Shown one piece after another: positions 41,901-55,810 of a stretch of DNA of 64,000 nt (positions within the stretch are counted from its first letter, which is position 1; the number at the start of each line of letters is the position of its first letter). The position numbers and the translations under genes are program-made. This DNA is from Auanema rhodensis (taxonomy: Eukaryota > Nematoda > Chromadorea > Rhabditida > Rhabditidae), in assembly GCA_964057225.1 (NCBI GenBank), contig OZ059899.1, positions 3,968,001 through 4,032,000 on the forward strand, read 5' to 3'. The notes under the pieces are model-generated. The model had not been told where the DNA came from, ran no database searches, and saw nothing but the letters and a program-made list of their open reading frames with translations.

Positions 41901-44900
41901 TGTTATCAGATTTGCGCTAGCTTAAAAATGCAACGAGATATCAACTGATATAAGTTCACACTTATATCCTCAATTTTCACCCTGAAGAATTGATTTTTTC
42001 GTTGAATAACATTGTCCATCGTCTTTGCCTTGAAAAAAGGAATCTAAAAACATCTACTTTTTGCTAAATTATTTTAAAATTTTTCGAAAAAATTTTTGTC
42101 AAAATGTTTTTGGAAGCAATGTTGAGTGTACATGGAAACTCAACATACACTAATGCATCATTTTTCAAACGATCATAACTAATTTTTGTATTAAGCATTT
42201 CTCAATGTAGTATAGTGCATTCGATGCGGATTTTTAAGCTGCGTCGATCTGTGTTATCAGATTTGCGCTAGCTTAAAAATGCACCAAGATATCAACTGAT
42301 ATAAGTTCACACTTATATCCTCGATTTTCACCCTGAAGAATTAATTTTTTCGTTGAATAACATTGTCCATCGTCTTTGCCTTGAAAAAAGGAATCTAAAA
42401 ACATCTACTTTTTGCTAAATTATTTCGAAATTTCTCGAAAAAATTTTTGTCAAAATGTTTTTGGAAGCAATGTTGAGTGTACATGGAAACTCAACATACA
42501 CTAATGCATCATTTTTCAAACGATCATAACTAATTTTTGTATTAAGCGTTTCTCAATGTAGTATAGTGCATTCGATGCGGATTTTTAAGCTGCGTCGATC
42601 TGTGTTATCAGATTTGCGCTAGCTTAAAAATGCACCGAGATATCAACTGATATAAGTTCACACTTATATCCTCGATTTTCACCCTGAAGAATTGATTTTT
42701 TCGTTGAATAACATTGTCCATCGTCTTTGCCTTGAAAAATGGAATCTAAAAACATCTACTTTTTGCTAAATTATTTTGAAATTTTTCGAAAAAAGTTTTG
42801 TCAAAATGTTTTTGGAAGCAATGTTGAGTGTACATGGAAACTCAACATACACTAATGCATCATTTTTCAAACGATCATAACTAATTTTTGTATTAAGCGT
42901 TTCTCAATGTAGTATAGTGCATTCGATGCGGATTTTTAAGCTGCGTCGATCTGTGTTATCAGATTTGCGCTAGCTTAAAAATGCACCGAGATATCAACTG
43001 ATATAAGTTCACACTTATATCCTCGATTTTCACCCTGAAGAATTAATTTTTTCGTTGAATAACATTGTCCATCGTCTTTGCCTTGAAAAAAGGAATCTAA
43101 AAACATCTACTTTTTGCTAAATTTTTTTGAAATTTCTCGAAAAAATTTTTGTCAAAATGTTTTTGGAAGCAATGTTGAGTGTACATGGAAACTCAACATA
43201 CACTAATGCATCATTTTTCAAACGATCATAACTAATTTTTGTATTAAGCGTTTCTCAATGTAGTATAGTGCATTCGATGCGGATTTTTAAGCTGCGTCGA
43301 TCTGTGTTATCAGATTTGCGCTAGCTTAAAAATGCACCGAGATATCAACTGATATAAGTTCACACTTATATCCTCGATTTTCACCCTGAAGAATTAATTT
43401 TTTCGTTGAATAACATTGTCCATCGTCTTTGCCTTGAAAAATGGAATCTAAAAACATCTACTTTTTGCTAAATTATTTTGAAATTTTTCGAAAAAATTTT
43501 TGTCAAAATGTTTTTGGAAGCAATGTTGAGTGTACATGGAAACTCAACATACACTAATGCATCATTTTTCAAACGATCATAACTAATTTTTGTATTAAGC
43601 GTTTCTCAATGTAGTATAGTGCATTCGATGCGGATTTTTAAGCTGCGTCGATCTGTGTTATCAGATTTGCGCTAGCTTAAAAATGCACCGAGATATCAAC
43701 TGATATAAGTTCACACTTATATCCTCGATTTTCACCCTGAAGAATTAATTTTTTCGTTGAATAACATTGTCCATCGTCTTCGCCTTGAAAAAAGGAATCT
43801 AAAAACATCTACTTTTTGCTAAATTATTTCGAAATTTCTCGAAAAAATTTTTGTCAAAATGTTTTTGGAAGCAATGTTGAGTGTACATGGAAACTCAACA
43901 TACACTAATGCATCATTTTTCAAACGATCATAACTAATTTTTGTATTAAGCGTTTCTCAATGTAGTATAGTGCATTCGATGCGGATTTTTAAGCTGCGTC
44001 GATCTGTGTTATCAGATTTGCGCTAGCTTAAAAATGCACCGAGATATCAACTGATATAAGTTCACACTTATATCCTCGATTTTCACCCTGGAGAATTGAT
44101 TTTTTCGTTGAATAACATTGTCCATCGTCTTTGCCTTGAAAAATGGAATCTAAAAACATCTACTTTTTGCTAAATTATTTTGAAATTTTTCGAAAAAAGT
44201 TTTGTCAAAATGTTTTTGGAAGCAATGTTGAGTGTACATGGAAACTCAACATACACTAATGCATCATTTTTCAAACGATTATAACTAATTTTTGTATTAA
44301 GCGTTTCTCAATGTAGTATAGTGCATTCGATGCGGATTTTTAAGCTGCGTCGTTCTGTGTTATCAGATTTGCGCTAGCTTAAAAATGCAACGAGATATCA
44401 ACTGATATAAGTTCACACTTATATCCTCAATTTTCACCCTGAAGAATTGATTTTTTCGTTGAATAACATTGTCCATCGTCTTTGCCTTGAAAAAAGGAAT
44501 CTAAAAACATCTACTTTTTGCTAAATTATTTTAAAATTTTTCGAAAAAATTTTTGTCAAAATGTTTTTGGAAGCAATGTTGAGTGTACATGGAAACTCAA
44601 CATACACTAATGCATCATTTTTCAAACGATCATAACTAATTTTTGTATTAAGCATTTCTCAATGTAGTATAGTGCATTCGATGCGGATTTTTAAGCTGCG
44701 TCGATCTGTGTTATCAGATTTGCGCTAGCTTAAAAATGCACCAAGATATCAACTGATATAAGTTCACACTTATATCCTCGATTTTCACCCTGAAGAATTA
44801 ATTTTTTCGTTGAATAACATTGTCCATCGTCTTTGCCTTGAAAAAAGGAATCTAAAAACATCTACTTTTTGCTAAATTATTTCGAAATTTCTCGAAAAAA

Positions 44901-44928
44901 TTTTTGTCAAAATGTTTTTGGAAGCAAT
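38962..44928. repeat. Eleven-monomer duplication (3861-bp offset)
   Basis: M112-M117 (38962-41067) reappear as M123-M128 (42823-44928), 11 x 351 bp later. Markers: the T-run before the C314 tail in M112 and M123, cttcgcc (offset 257 C) at 39920 and 43781, and T54 plus ctcaatt in M116 and M127. Inside the first copy, M115-M118 (X-Y-Z-X) is itself repeated as M119-M122 (X-Y-Z-X), a four-monomer step. After M129 the second copy loses register by one monomer: M132-M134 correspond to M120-M122 at an offset of 12, with chimeric M130 and M131 in between. G at offset 216 of M126 (cctggagaa) is private. Confidence 0.82.
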
Positions 44929-46683
44929 GTTGAGTGTACATGGAAACTCAACATACACTAATGCATCATTTTTCAAACGATCATAACTAATTTTTGTATT
45001 AAGCGTTTCTCAATGTAGTATAGTGCATTCGATGCGGATTTTTAAGCTGCGTCGATCTGTGTTATCAGATTTGCGCTAGCTTAAAAATGCACCGAGATAT
45101 CAACTGATATAAGTTCACACTTATATCCTCGATTTTCACCCTGAAGAATTGATTTTTTCGTTGAATAACATTGTCCATCGTCTTTGCCTTGAGAAATGGA
45201 ATCTAAAAACATCTACTTTTTGCTAAATTATTTTGAAATTTTTCGAAAAAAGTTTTGTCAAAATGTTTTTGGAAGCAATGTTGAGTGTACATGGAAACTC
45301 AACATACACTAATGCATCATTTTTCAAACGATCATAACTAATTTTTGTATTAAGCGTTTCTCAATGTAGTATAGTGCATTCGATGCGGATTTTTAAGCTG
45401 CGTCGTTCTGTGTTATCAGATTTGCGCTAGCTTAAAAATGCAACGAGATATCAACTGATATAAGTTCACACTTATATCCTCGATTTTCACCCTGAAGAAT
45501 TGATTTTTTCGTTGAATAACATTGTCCATCGTCTTTGCCTTGAGAAATGGAATCTAAAAACATCTACTTTTTGCTAAATTATTTTGAAATTTTTCGAAAA
45601 AAGTTTTGTCAAAATGTTTTTGGAAGCAATGTTGAGTGTACATGGAAACTCAACATACACTAATGCATCATTTTTCAAACGATCATAACTAATTTTTGTA
45701 TTAAGCGTTTCTCAATGTAGTATAGTGCATTCGATGCGGATTTTTAAGCTGCGTCGTTCTGTGTTATCAGATTTGCGCTAGCTTAAAAATGCAACGAGAT
45801 ATCAACTGATATAAGTTCACACTTATATCCTCGATTTTCACCCTGAAGAATTAATTTTTTCGTTGAATAACATTGTCCATCGTCTTTGCCTTGAAAAAAG
45901 GAATCTAAAAACATCTACTTTTTGCTAAATTATTTCGAAATTTCTCGAAAAAATTTTTGTCAAAATGTTTTTGGAAGCAATGTTGAGTGTACATGGAAAC
46001 TCAACATACACTAATGCATCATTTTTCAAACGATTATAACTAATTTTTGTATTAAGCGTTTCTCAATGTAGTATAGTGCATTCGATGCGGATTTTTAAGC
46101 TGCGTCGTTCTGTGTTATCAGATTTGCGCTAGCTTAAAAATGCAACGAGATATCAACTGATATAAGTTCACACTTATATCCTCAATTTTCACCCTGAAGA
46201 ATTGATTTTTTCGTTGAATAACATTGTCCATCGTCTTTGCCTTGAAAAAAGGAATCTAAAAACATCTACTTTTTGCTAAATTATTTTAAAATTTTTCGAA
46301 AAAATTTTTGTCAAAATGTTTTTGGAAGCAATGTTGAGTGTACATGGAAACTCAACATACACTAATGCATCATTTTTCAAACGATCATAACTAATTTTTG
46401 TATTAAGCATTTCTCAATGTAGTATAGTGCATTCGATGCGGATTTTTAAGCTGCGTCGATCTGTGTTATCAGATTTGCGCTAGCTTAAAAATGCACCAAG
46501 ATATCAACTGATATAAGTTCACACTTATATCCTCGATTTTCACCCTGAAGAATTAATTTTTTCGTTGAATAACATTGTCCATCGTCTTTGCCTTGAAAAA
46601 AGGAATCTAAAAACATCTACTTTTTGCTAAATTATTTCGAAATTTCTCGAAAAAATTTTTGTCAAAATGTTTTTGGAAGCAAT

Positions 46684-48789
46684 GTTGAGTGTACATGGAA
46701 ACTCAACATACACTAATGCATCATTTTTCAAACGATCATAACTAATTTTTGTATTAAGCGTTTCTCAATGTAGTATAGTGCATTCGATGCGGATTTTTAA
46801 GCTGCGTCGATCTGTGTTATCAGATTTGCGCTAGCTTAAAAATGCACCGAGATATCAACTGATATAAGTTCACACTTATATCCTCGATTTTCACCCTGAA
46901 GAATTGATTTTTTCGTTGAATAACATTGTCCATCGTCTTTGCCTTGAGAAATGGAATCTAAAAACATCTACTTTTTGCTAAATTATTTTGAAATTTTTCG
47001 AAAAAAGTTTTGTCAAAATGTTTTTGGAAGCAATGTTGAGTGTACATGGAAACTCAACATACACTAATGCATCATTTTTCAAACGATCATAACTAATTTT
47101 TGTATTAAGCGTTTCTCAATGTAGTATAGTGCATTCGATGCGGATTTTTAAGCTGCGTCGTTCTGTGTTATCAGATTTGCGCTAGCTTAAAAATGCAACG
47201 AGATATCAACTGATATAAGTTCACACTTATATCCTCGATTTTCACCCTGAAGAATTAATTTTTTCGTTGAATAACATTGTCCATCGTCTTTGCCTTGAAA
47301 AAAGGAATCTAAAAACATCTACTTTTTGCTAAATTATTTTAAAATTTTTCGAAAAAATTTTTGTCAAAATGTTTTTGGAAGCAATGTTGAGTGTACATGG
47401 AAACTCAACATACACTAATGCATCATTTTTCAAACGATCATAACTAATTTTTGTATTAAGCATTTCTCAATGTAGTATAGTGCATTCGATGCGGATTTTT
47501 AAGCTGCGTCGATCTGTGTTATCAGATTTGCGCTAGCTTAAAAATGCACCAAGATATCAACTGATATAAGTTCACACTTATATCCTCGATTTTCACCCTG
47601 AAGAATTAATTTTTTCGTTGAATAACATTGTCCATCGTCTTTGCCTTGAAAAAAGGAATCTAAAAACATCTACTTTTTGCTAAATTATTCCGAAATTTCT
47701 CGAAAAAATTTTTGTCAAAATGTTTTTGGAAGCAATGTTGAGTGTACATGGAAACTCAACATACACTAATGCATCATTTTTCAAACGATCATAACTAATT
47801 TTTGTATTAAGCGTTTCTCAATGTAGTATAGTGCATTCGATGCGGATTTTTAAGCTGCGTCGATCTGTGTTATCAGATTTGCGCTAGCTTAAAAATGCAC
47901 CGAGATATCAACTGATATAAGTTCACACTTATATCCTCGATTTTCACCCTGAAGAATTGATTTTTTCGTTGAATAACATTGTCCATCGTCTTTGCCTTGA
48001 AAAATGGAATCTAAAAACATCTACTTTTTGCTAAATTATTTTGAAATTTTTCGAAAAAAGTTTTGTCAAAATGTTTTTGGAAGCAATGTTGAGTGTACAT
48101 GGAAACTCAACATACACTAATGCATCATTTTTCAAACGATCATAACTAATTTTTGTATTAAGCGTTTCTCAATGTAGTATAGTGCATTCGATGCGGATTT
48201 TTAAGCTGCGTCGTTCTGTGTTATCAGATTTGCGCTAGCTTAAAAATGCAACGAGATATCAACTGATATAAGTTCACACTTATATCCTCGATTTTCACCC
48301 TGAAGAATTAATTTTTTCGTTGAATTACATTGTCCATCGTCTTTGCCTTGAAAAAAGAAATCTAAAAACATCTACTTTTTGCTAAATTATTTTAAAATTT
48401 TTCGAAAAAATTTTTGTCAAAATGTTTTTGGAAGCAATGTTGAGTGTACATGGAAACTCAACATACACTAATGCATCATTTTTCAAACGATCATAACTAA
48501 TTTTTGTATTAAGCATTTCTCAATGTAGTATAGTGCATTCGATGCGGATTTTTAAGCTGCGTCGATCTGTGTTATCAGATTTGCGCTAGCTTAAAAATGC
48601 ACCAAGATATCAACTGATATAAGTTCACACTTATATCCTCGATTTTCACCCTGAAGAATTAATTTTTTCGTTGAATAACATTGTCCATCGTCTTTGCCTT
48701 GAAAAAAGGAATCTAAAAACATCTACTTTTTGCTAAATTATTTCGAAATTTCTCGAAAAAATTTTTGTCAAAATGTTTTTGGAAGCAAT
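46684..48789. repeat. Clean X-Y-Z X-Y-Z run (1053 bp x 2)
   Basis: M134-M136 and M137-M139 are two successive uninterrupted X-Y-Z units and the clearest view of the block III three-monomer repeat. They are not identical: M134 has the gagaaatgg form and M137 does not, M138 carries T at 239 and A at 271 (also in M50, M109 and M140), and M136 ends CC at 305-306 where M139 ends TC. M140-M141 (Y-Z) then repeat M138-M139 without an X. Confidence 0.85.
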
Positions 48790-50544
48790 GTTGAGTGTAC
48801 ATGGAAACTCAACATACACTAATGCATCATTTTTCAAACGATCATAACTAATTTTTGTATTAAGCGTTTCTCAATGTAGTATAGTGCATTCGATGCGGAT
48901 TTTTAAGCTGCGTCGTTCTGTGTTATCAGATTTGCGCTAGCTTAAAAATGCAACGAGATATCAACTGATATAAGTTCACACTTATATCCTCGATTTTCAC
49001 CCTGAAGAATTAATTTTTTCGTTGAATTACATTGTCCATCGTCTTTGCCTTGAAAAAAGAAATCTAAAAACATCTACTTTTTGCTAAATTATTTTAAAAT
49101 TTTTCGAAAAAATTTTTGTCAAAATGTTTTTGGAAGCAATGTTGAGTGTACATGGAAACTCAACATACACTAATGCATCATTTTTCAAACGATCATAACT
49201 AATTTTTGTATTAAGCATTTCTCAATGTAGTATAGTGCATTCGATGCGGATTTTTAAGCTGCGTCGATCTGTGTTATCAGATTTGCGCTAGCTTAAAAAT
49301 GCACCAAGATATCAACTGATATAAGTTCACACTTATATCCTCGATTTTCACCCTGAAGAATTAATTTTTTCGTTGAATAACATTGTCCATCGTCTTTGCC
49401 TTGAAAAAAGGAATCTAAAAACATCTACTTTTTGCTAAATTATTCCGAAATTTCTCGAAAAAATTTTTGTCAAAATGTTTTTGGAAGCAATGTTGAGTGT
49501 ACATGGAAACTCAACATACACTAATGCATCATTTTTCAAACGATCATAACTAATTTTTGTATTAAGCGTTTCTCAATGTAGTATAGTGCATTCGATGCGG
49601 ATTTTTAAGCTGCGTCGATCTGTGTTATCAGATTTGCGCTAGCTTAAAAATGCACCGAGATATCAACTGATATAAGTTCACACTTATATCCTCGATTTTC
49701 ACCCTGAAGAATTGATTTTTTCGTTGAATAACATTGTCCATCGTCTTTGCCTTGAAAAATGGAATCTAAAAACATCTACTTTTTGCTAAATTATTTTGAA
49801 ATTTTTCGAAAAAAGTTTTGTCAAAATGTTTTTGGAAGCAATGTTGAGTGTACATGGAAACTCAACATACACTAATGCATCATTTTTCAAACGATTATAA
49901 CTAATTTTTGTATTAGGCGTTTCTCAATGTAGTATAGTGCATTCGATGCGGATTTTTAAGCTGCGTCGTTCTGTGTTATCAGATTTGCGCTAGCTTAAAA
50001 ATGCAACGAGATATCAACTGATATAAGTTCACACTTATATCCTCGATTTTCACCCTGAAGAATTGATTTTTTCGTTGAATAACATTGTCCATCGTCTTTG
50101 CCTTGAAAAAAGGAATCTAAAAACATCTACTTTTTGCTAAATTATTTTAAAATTTTTCGAAAAAATTTTTGTCAAAATGTTTTTGGAAGCAATGTTGAGT
50201 GTACATGGAAACTCAACATACACTAATGCATCATTTTTCAAACGATCATAACTAATTTTTGTATTAAGCATTTCTCAATGTAGTATAGTGCATTCGATGC
50301 GGATTTTTAAGCTGCGTCGATCTGTGTTATCAGATTTGCGCTAGCTTAAAAATGCACCAAGATATCAACTGATATAAGTTCACACTTATATCCTCGATTT
50401 TCACCCTGAAGAATTAATTTTTTCGTTGAATAACATTGTCCATCGTCTTTGCCTTGAAAAAAGGAATCTAAAAACATCTACTTTTTGCTAAATTATTTCG
50501 AAATTTCTCGAAAAAATTTTTGTCAAAATGTTTTTGGAAGCAAT

Positions 50545-50895
50545 GTTGAGTGTACATGGAAACTCAACATACACTAATGCATCATTTTTCAAACGATCAT
50601 AACTAATTTTTGTATTAAGCGTTTCTCAATGTAGTATAGTGCATTCGATGCGGATTTTTAAGCTGCGTCGATCTGTGTTATCAGATTTGCGCTAGCTTAA
50701 AAATGCACCGAGATATCAACTGATATAAGTTCACACTTATATCCTCGATTTTCACCCTGAAGAATTGATTTTTTCGTTGAATAACATTGTCCATCGTCTT
50801 TGCCTTGAAAAAAGGAATCTAAAAACATCTACTTTTTGCTAAATTATTTTAAAATTTTTCGAAAAAATTTTTGTCAAAATGTTTTTGGAAGCAAT
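50545..50895. repeat. Chimeric monomer M145 (X head, Y tail)
   Basis: The left part is X-like (77 G, 127 A, 164 C). The right part has A at 269 and A at 307 as in Y. G at 223 is shared with both X and the neighbouring Y-type M143. The switch lies between offsets 164 and 269, that is 50708-50813. Confidence 0.7.
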
Positions 50896-53352
50896 GTTGA
50901 GTGTACATGGAAACTCAACATACACTAATGCATCATTTTTCAAACGATCATAACTAATTTTTGTATTAAGCATTTCTCAATGTAGTATAGTGCATTCGAT
51001 GCGGATTTTTAAGCTGCGTCGATCTGTGTTATCAGATTTGCGCTAGCTTAAAAATGCACCAAGATATCAACTGATATAAGTTCACACTTATATCCTCGAT
51101 TTTCACCCTGAAGAATTAATTTTTTCGTTGAATAACATTGTCCATCGTCTTTGCCTTGAAAAAAGGAATCTAAAAACATCTACTTTTTGCTAAATTATTT
51201 CGAAATTTCTCGAAAAAATTTTTGTCAAAATGTTTTTGGAAGCAATGTTGAGTGTACATGGAAACTCAACATACACTAATGCATCATTTTTCAAACGATC
51301 ATAACTAATTTTTGTATTAAGCGTTTCTCAATGTAGTATAGTGCATTCGATGCGGATTTTTAAGCTGCGTCGATCTGTGTTATCAGATTTGCGCTAGCTT
51401 AAAAATGCACCGAGATATCAACTGATATAAGTTCACACTTATATCCTCGATTTTCACCCTGAAGAATTGATTTTTTCGTTGAATAACATTGTCCATCGTC
51501 TTTGCCTTGAAAAATGGAATCTAAAAACATCTACTTTTTGCTAAATTATTTTGAAATTTTTCGAAAAAAGTTTTGTCAAAATGTTTTTGGAAGCAATGTT
51601 GAGTGTACATGGAAACTCAACATACACTAATGCATCATTTTTCAAACGATCATAACTAATTTTTGTATTAAGCGTTTCTCAATGTAGTTTAGTGCATTCG
51701 ATGCGGATTTTTAAGCTGCGTCGTTCTGTGTTATCAGATTTGCGCTAGCTTAAAAATGCAACGAGATATCAACTGATATAAGTTCACACTTATATCCTCG
51801 ATTTTCACCCTGAAGAATTGATTTTTTCGTTGAATAACATTGTCCATCGTCTTTGCCTTGAAAAATGGAATCTAAAAACATCTACTTTTTGCTAAATTAT
51901 TTTGAAATTTTTCGAAAAAAGTTTTGTCAAAATGTTTTTGGAAGCAATGTTGAGTGTACATGGAAACTCAACATACACTAATGCATCATTTTTCAAACGA
52001 TCATAACTAATTTTTGTATTAAGCGTTTCTCAATGTAGTATAGTGCATTCGATGCGGATTTTTAAGCTGCGTCGTTCTGTGTTATCAGATTTGCGCTAGC
52101 TTAAAAATGCAACGAGATATCAACTGATATAAGTTCACACTTATATCCTCGATTTTCACCCTGAAGAATTAATTTTTTCGTTGAATAACATTGTCCATCG
52201 TCTTTGCCTTGAAAAAAGGAATCTAAAAACATCTACTTTTTGCTAAATTATTTTAAAATTTTTCGAAAAAATTTTTGTCAAAATGTTTTTGGAAGCAATG
52301 TTGAGTGTACATGGAAACTCAACATACACTAATGCATCATTTTTCAAACGATCATAACTAATTTTTGTATTAAGCATTTCTCAATGTAGTATAGTGCATT
52401 CGATGCGGATTTTTAAGCTGCGTCGATCTGTGTTATCAGATTTGCGCTAGCTTAAAAATGCACCAAGATATCAACTGATATAAGTTCACACTTATATCCT
52501 CGATTTTCACCCTGAAGAATTAATTTTTTCGTTGAATAACATTGTCCATCGTCTTTGCCTTGAAAAAAGGAATCTAAAAACATCTACTTTTTGCTAAATT
52601 ATTTCGAAATTTCTCGAAAAAATTTTTGTCAAAATGTTTTTGGAAGCAATGTTGAGTGTACATGGAAACTCAACATACACTAATGCATCATTTTTCAAAC
52701 GATCATAACTAATTTTTGTATTAAGCGTTTCTCAATGTAGTATAGTGCATTCGATGCGGATTTTTAAGCTGCGTCGATCTGTGTTATCAGATTTGCGCTA
52801 GCTTAAAAATGCACCGAGATATCAACTGATATAAGTTCACACTTATATCCTCGATTTTCACCCTGAAGAATTGATTTTTTCGTTGAATAACATTGTCCAT
52901 CGTCTTTGCCTTGAAAAATGGAATCTAAAAACATCTACTTTTTGCTAAATTATTTTGAAATTTTTCGAAAAAAGTTTTGTCAAAATGTTTTTGGAAGCAA
53001 TGTTGAGTGTACATGGAAACTCAACATACACTAATGCATCATTTTTCAAACGATTATAACTAATTTTTGTATTAGGCGTTTCTCAATGTAGTATAGTGCA
53101 TTCGATGCGGATTTTTAAGCTGCGTCGTTCTGTGTTATCAGATTTGCGCTAGCTTAAAAATGCAACGAGATATCAACTGATATAAGTTCACACTTATATC
53201 CTCGATTTTCACCCTGAAGAATTGATTTTTTCGTTGAATAACATTGTCCATCGTCTTTGCCTTGAAAAAAGGAATCTAAAAACATCTACTTTTTGCTAAA
53301 TTATTTTAAAATTTTTCGAAAAAATTTTTGTCAAAATGTTTTTGGAAGCAAT

Positions 53353-53703
53353 GTTGAGTGTACATGGAAACTCAACATACACTAATGCATCATTTTTCAA
53401 ACGATCATAACTAATTTTTGTATTAAGCATTTCTCAATGTAGTATAGTGCATTCGATGCGGATTTTTAAGCTGCGTCGATCTGTGTTATCAGATTTGCGC
53501 TAGCTTAAAAATGCACCAAGATATCAACTGATATAAGTTCACACTTATATCCTCGATTTTCACCCTGAAGAATTAATTTTTTCGTTGAATAACATTGTCC
53601 ATCGTCTTTGCCTTGAAAAAAGGAATCTAAAAACATCTACTTTTTGCTAAATTATTTTGAAATTTTTCGAAAAAAGTTTTGTCAAAATGTTTTTGGAAGC
53701 AAT
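53353..53703. repeat. Chimeric monomer M153 (Z head, X tail)
   Basis: The copy has 77 A, 166 A and 269 A as in Z, then G at 307, T at 314 and G at 324 as in X. The switch therefore lies between offsets 269 and 306 (53621-53658). It is followed by a Y-headed monomer, as a normal X would be. Confidence 0.82.
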
Positions 53704-54756
53704 GTTGAGTGTACATGGAAACTCAACATACACTAATGCATCATTTTTCAAACGATCATAACTAATTTTTGTATTAAGCGTTTCTCAATGTAGTTTAGTG
53801 CATTCGATGCGGATTTTTAAGCTGCGTCGTTCTGTGTTATCAGATTTGCGCTAGCTTAAAAATGCAACGAGATATCAACTGATATAAGTTCACACTTATA
53901 TCCTCGATTTTCACCCTGAAGAATTGATTTTTTCGTTGAATAACATTGTCCATCGTCTTTGCCTTGAAAAATGGAATCTAAAAACATCTACTTTTTGCTA
54001 AATTATTTTGAAATTTTTCGAAAAAAGTTTTGTCAAAATGTTTTTGGAAGCAATGTTGAGTGTACATGGAAACTCAACATACACTAATGCATCATTTTTC
54101 AAACGATCATAACTAATTTTTGTATTAAGCGTTTCTCAATGTAGTATAGTGCATTCGATGCGGATTTTTAAGCTGCGTCGTTCTGTGTTATCAGATTTGC
54201 GCTAGCTTAAAAATGCAACGAGATATCAACTGATATAAGTTCACACTTATATCCTCGATTTTCACCCTGAAGAATTAATTTTTTCGTTGAATAACATTGT
54301 CCATCGTCTTTGCCTTGAAAAAAGGAATCTAAAAACATCTACTTTTTGCTAAATTATTTTAAAATTTTTCGAAAAAATTTTTGTCAAAATGTTTTTGGAA
54401 GCAATGTTGAGTGTACATGGAAACTCAACATACACTAATGCATCATTTTTCAAACGATCATAACTAATTTTTGTATTAAGCATTTCTCAATGTAGTATAG
54501 TGCATTCGATGCGGATTTTTAAGCTGCGTCGATCTGTGTTATCAGATTTGCGCTAGCTTAAAAATGCACCAAGATATCAACTGATATAAGTTCACACTTA
54601 TATCCTCGATTTTCACCCTGAAGAATTAATTTTTTCGTTGAATAACATTGTCCATCGTCTTTGCCTTGAAAAAAGGAATCTAAAAACATCTACTTTTTGC
54701 TAAATTATTCCGAAATTTCTCGAAAAAATTTTTGTCAAAATGTTTTTGGAAGCAAT

Positions 54757-55107
54757 GTTGAGTGTACATGGAAACTCAACATACACTAATGCATCATTTT
54801 TCAAACGATCATAACTAATTTTTGTATTAAGCGTTTCTCAATGTAGTATAGTGCATTCGATGCGGATTTTTAAGCTGCGTCGATCTGTGTTATCAGATTT
54901 GCGCTAGCTTAAAAATGCACCAAGATATCAACTGATATAAGTTCACACTTATATCCTCGATTTTCACCCTGAAGAATTAATTTTTTCGTTGAATAACATT
55001 GTCCATCGTCTTTGCCTTGAAAAAAGGAATCTAAAAACATCTACTTTTTGCTAAATTATTCCGAAATTTCTCGAAAAAATTTTTGTCAAAATGTTTTTGG
55101 AAGCAAT
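54757..55107. repeat. Chimeric monomer M157 (G77 head, Z body)
   Basis: The left end has G at 77 as in X or W. From offset 166 it is Z (166 A, 223 A, 269 A, 305-306 CC, 314 C), matching the preceding Z monomer M156. The switch lies between offsets 77 and 166 (54833-54922). Confidence 0.72.
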
Positions 55108-55458
55108 GTTGAGTGTACATGGAAACTCAACATACACTAATGCATCATTTTTCAAACGATCATAACTAATTTTTGTATTAAGCGTTTCTCAATGTAGTAT
55201 AGTGCATTCGATGCGGATTTTTAAGCTGCGTCGTTCTGTGTTATCAGATTTGCGCTAGCTTAAAAATGCAACGAGATATCAACTGATATAAGTTCACACT
55301 TATATCCTCGATTTTCACCCTGAAGAATTAATTTTTTCGTTGAATAACATTGTCCATCGTCTTTGCCTTGAAAAAAGGAATCTAAAAACATCTACTTTTT
55401 GCTAAATTATTTTAAAATTTTTCGAAAAACTTTTTGTCAAAATGTTTTTGGAAGCAAT

Positions 55459-55810
55459 GTTGAGTGTACATGGAAACTCAACATACACTAATGCATCATT
55501 TTTCAAACGATCATAACTAATTTTTGTATTGAGCATTTCTCAATGTAGTATAGTGCATTCGATGCGGATTTTTAAGCTGCGTCGATCTGTGTTATCAGAT
55601 TTGCGCTAGCTTAAAAATGCGCCGAGATATCAACTGATATAAGTTCACACTTATATCCTCGATTTTCACCCTGAAGAATTAATTTTTTTCGTTGAATAAC
55701 ATTGTCCATCGTCTTTGCCTTGAAAAAAGGAATCTAAAAACATCTACTTTTTGCTAAATTATTTCGAAATTTCTCGAAAAAATTTTTGTCAAAATGTTTT
55801 TGGAAGCAAT
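55459..55810. repeat. 352-bp monomer M159 with an extra T
   Basis: This is one of only two monomers not 351 bp long. The six-T run at offset 225 has seven Ts here (55683-55689). It also has G at 73, A at 77 and G at 163 (gcgcc), all shared with the other 352-bp copy, M167. Its tail is Z-type (306 C, 314 C). Confidence 0.92.

Larger units (their letters stand above)
49492..54756. repeat. Overlapping duplication around M142-M156
   Basis: M142-M144 recur as M151-M153 (offset 9 monomers, 3159 bp), marked by attaggcg (offset 74 G) at 49916 and 53075. M148-M149 recur as M154-M155 (offset 6 monomers, 2106 bp), marked by tagtttag (offset 92 T) at 51689 and 53795. The change of offset from nine to six takes place inside M153, a Z-to-X chimera, as expected if the second copy lost three monomers by exchange between M144- and M147-like copies. 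Confidence 0.82.
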
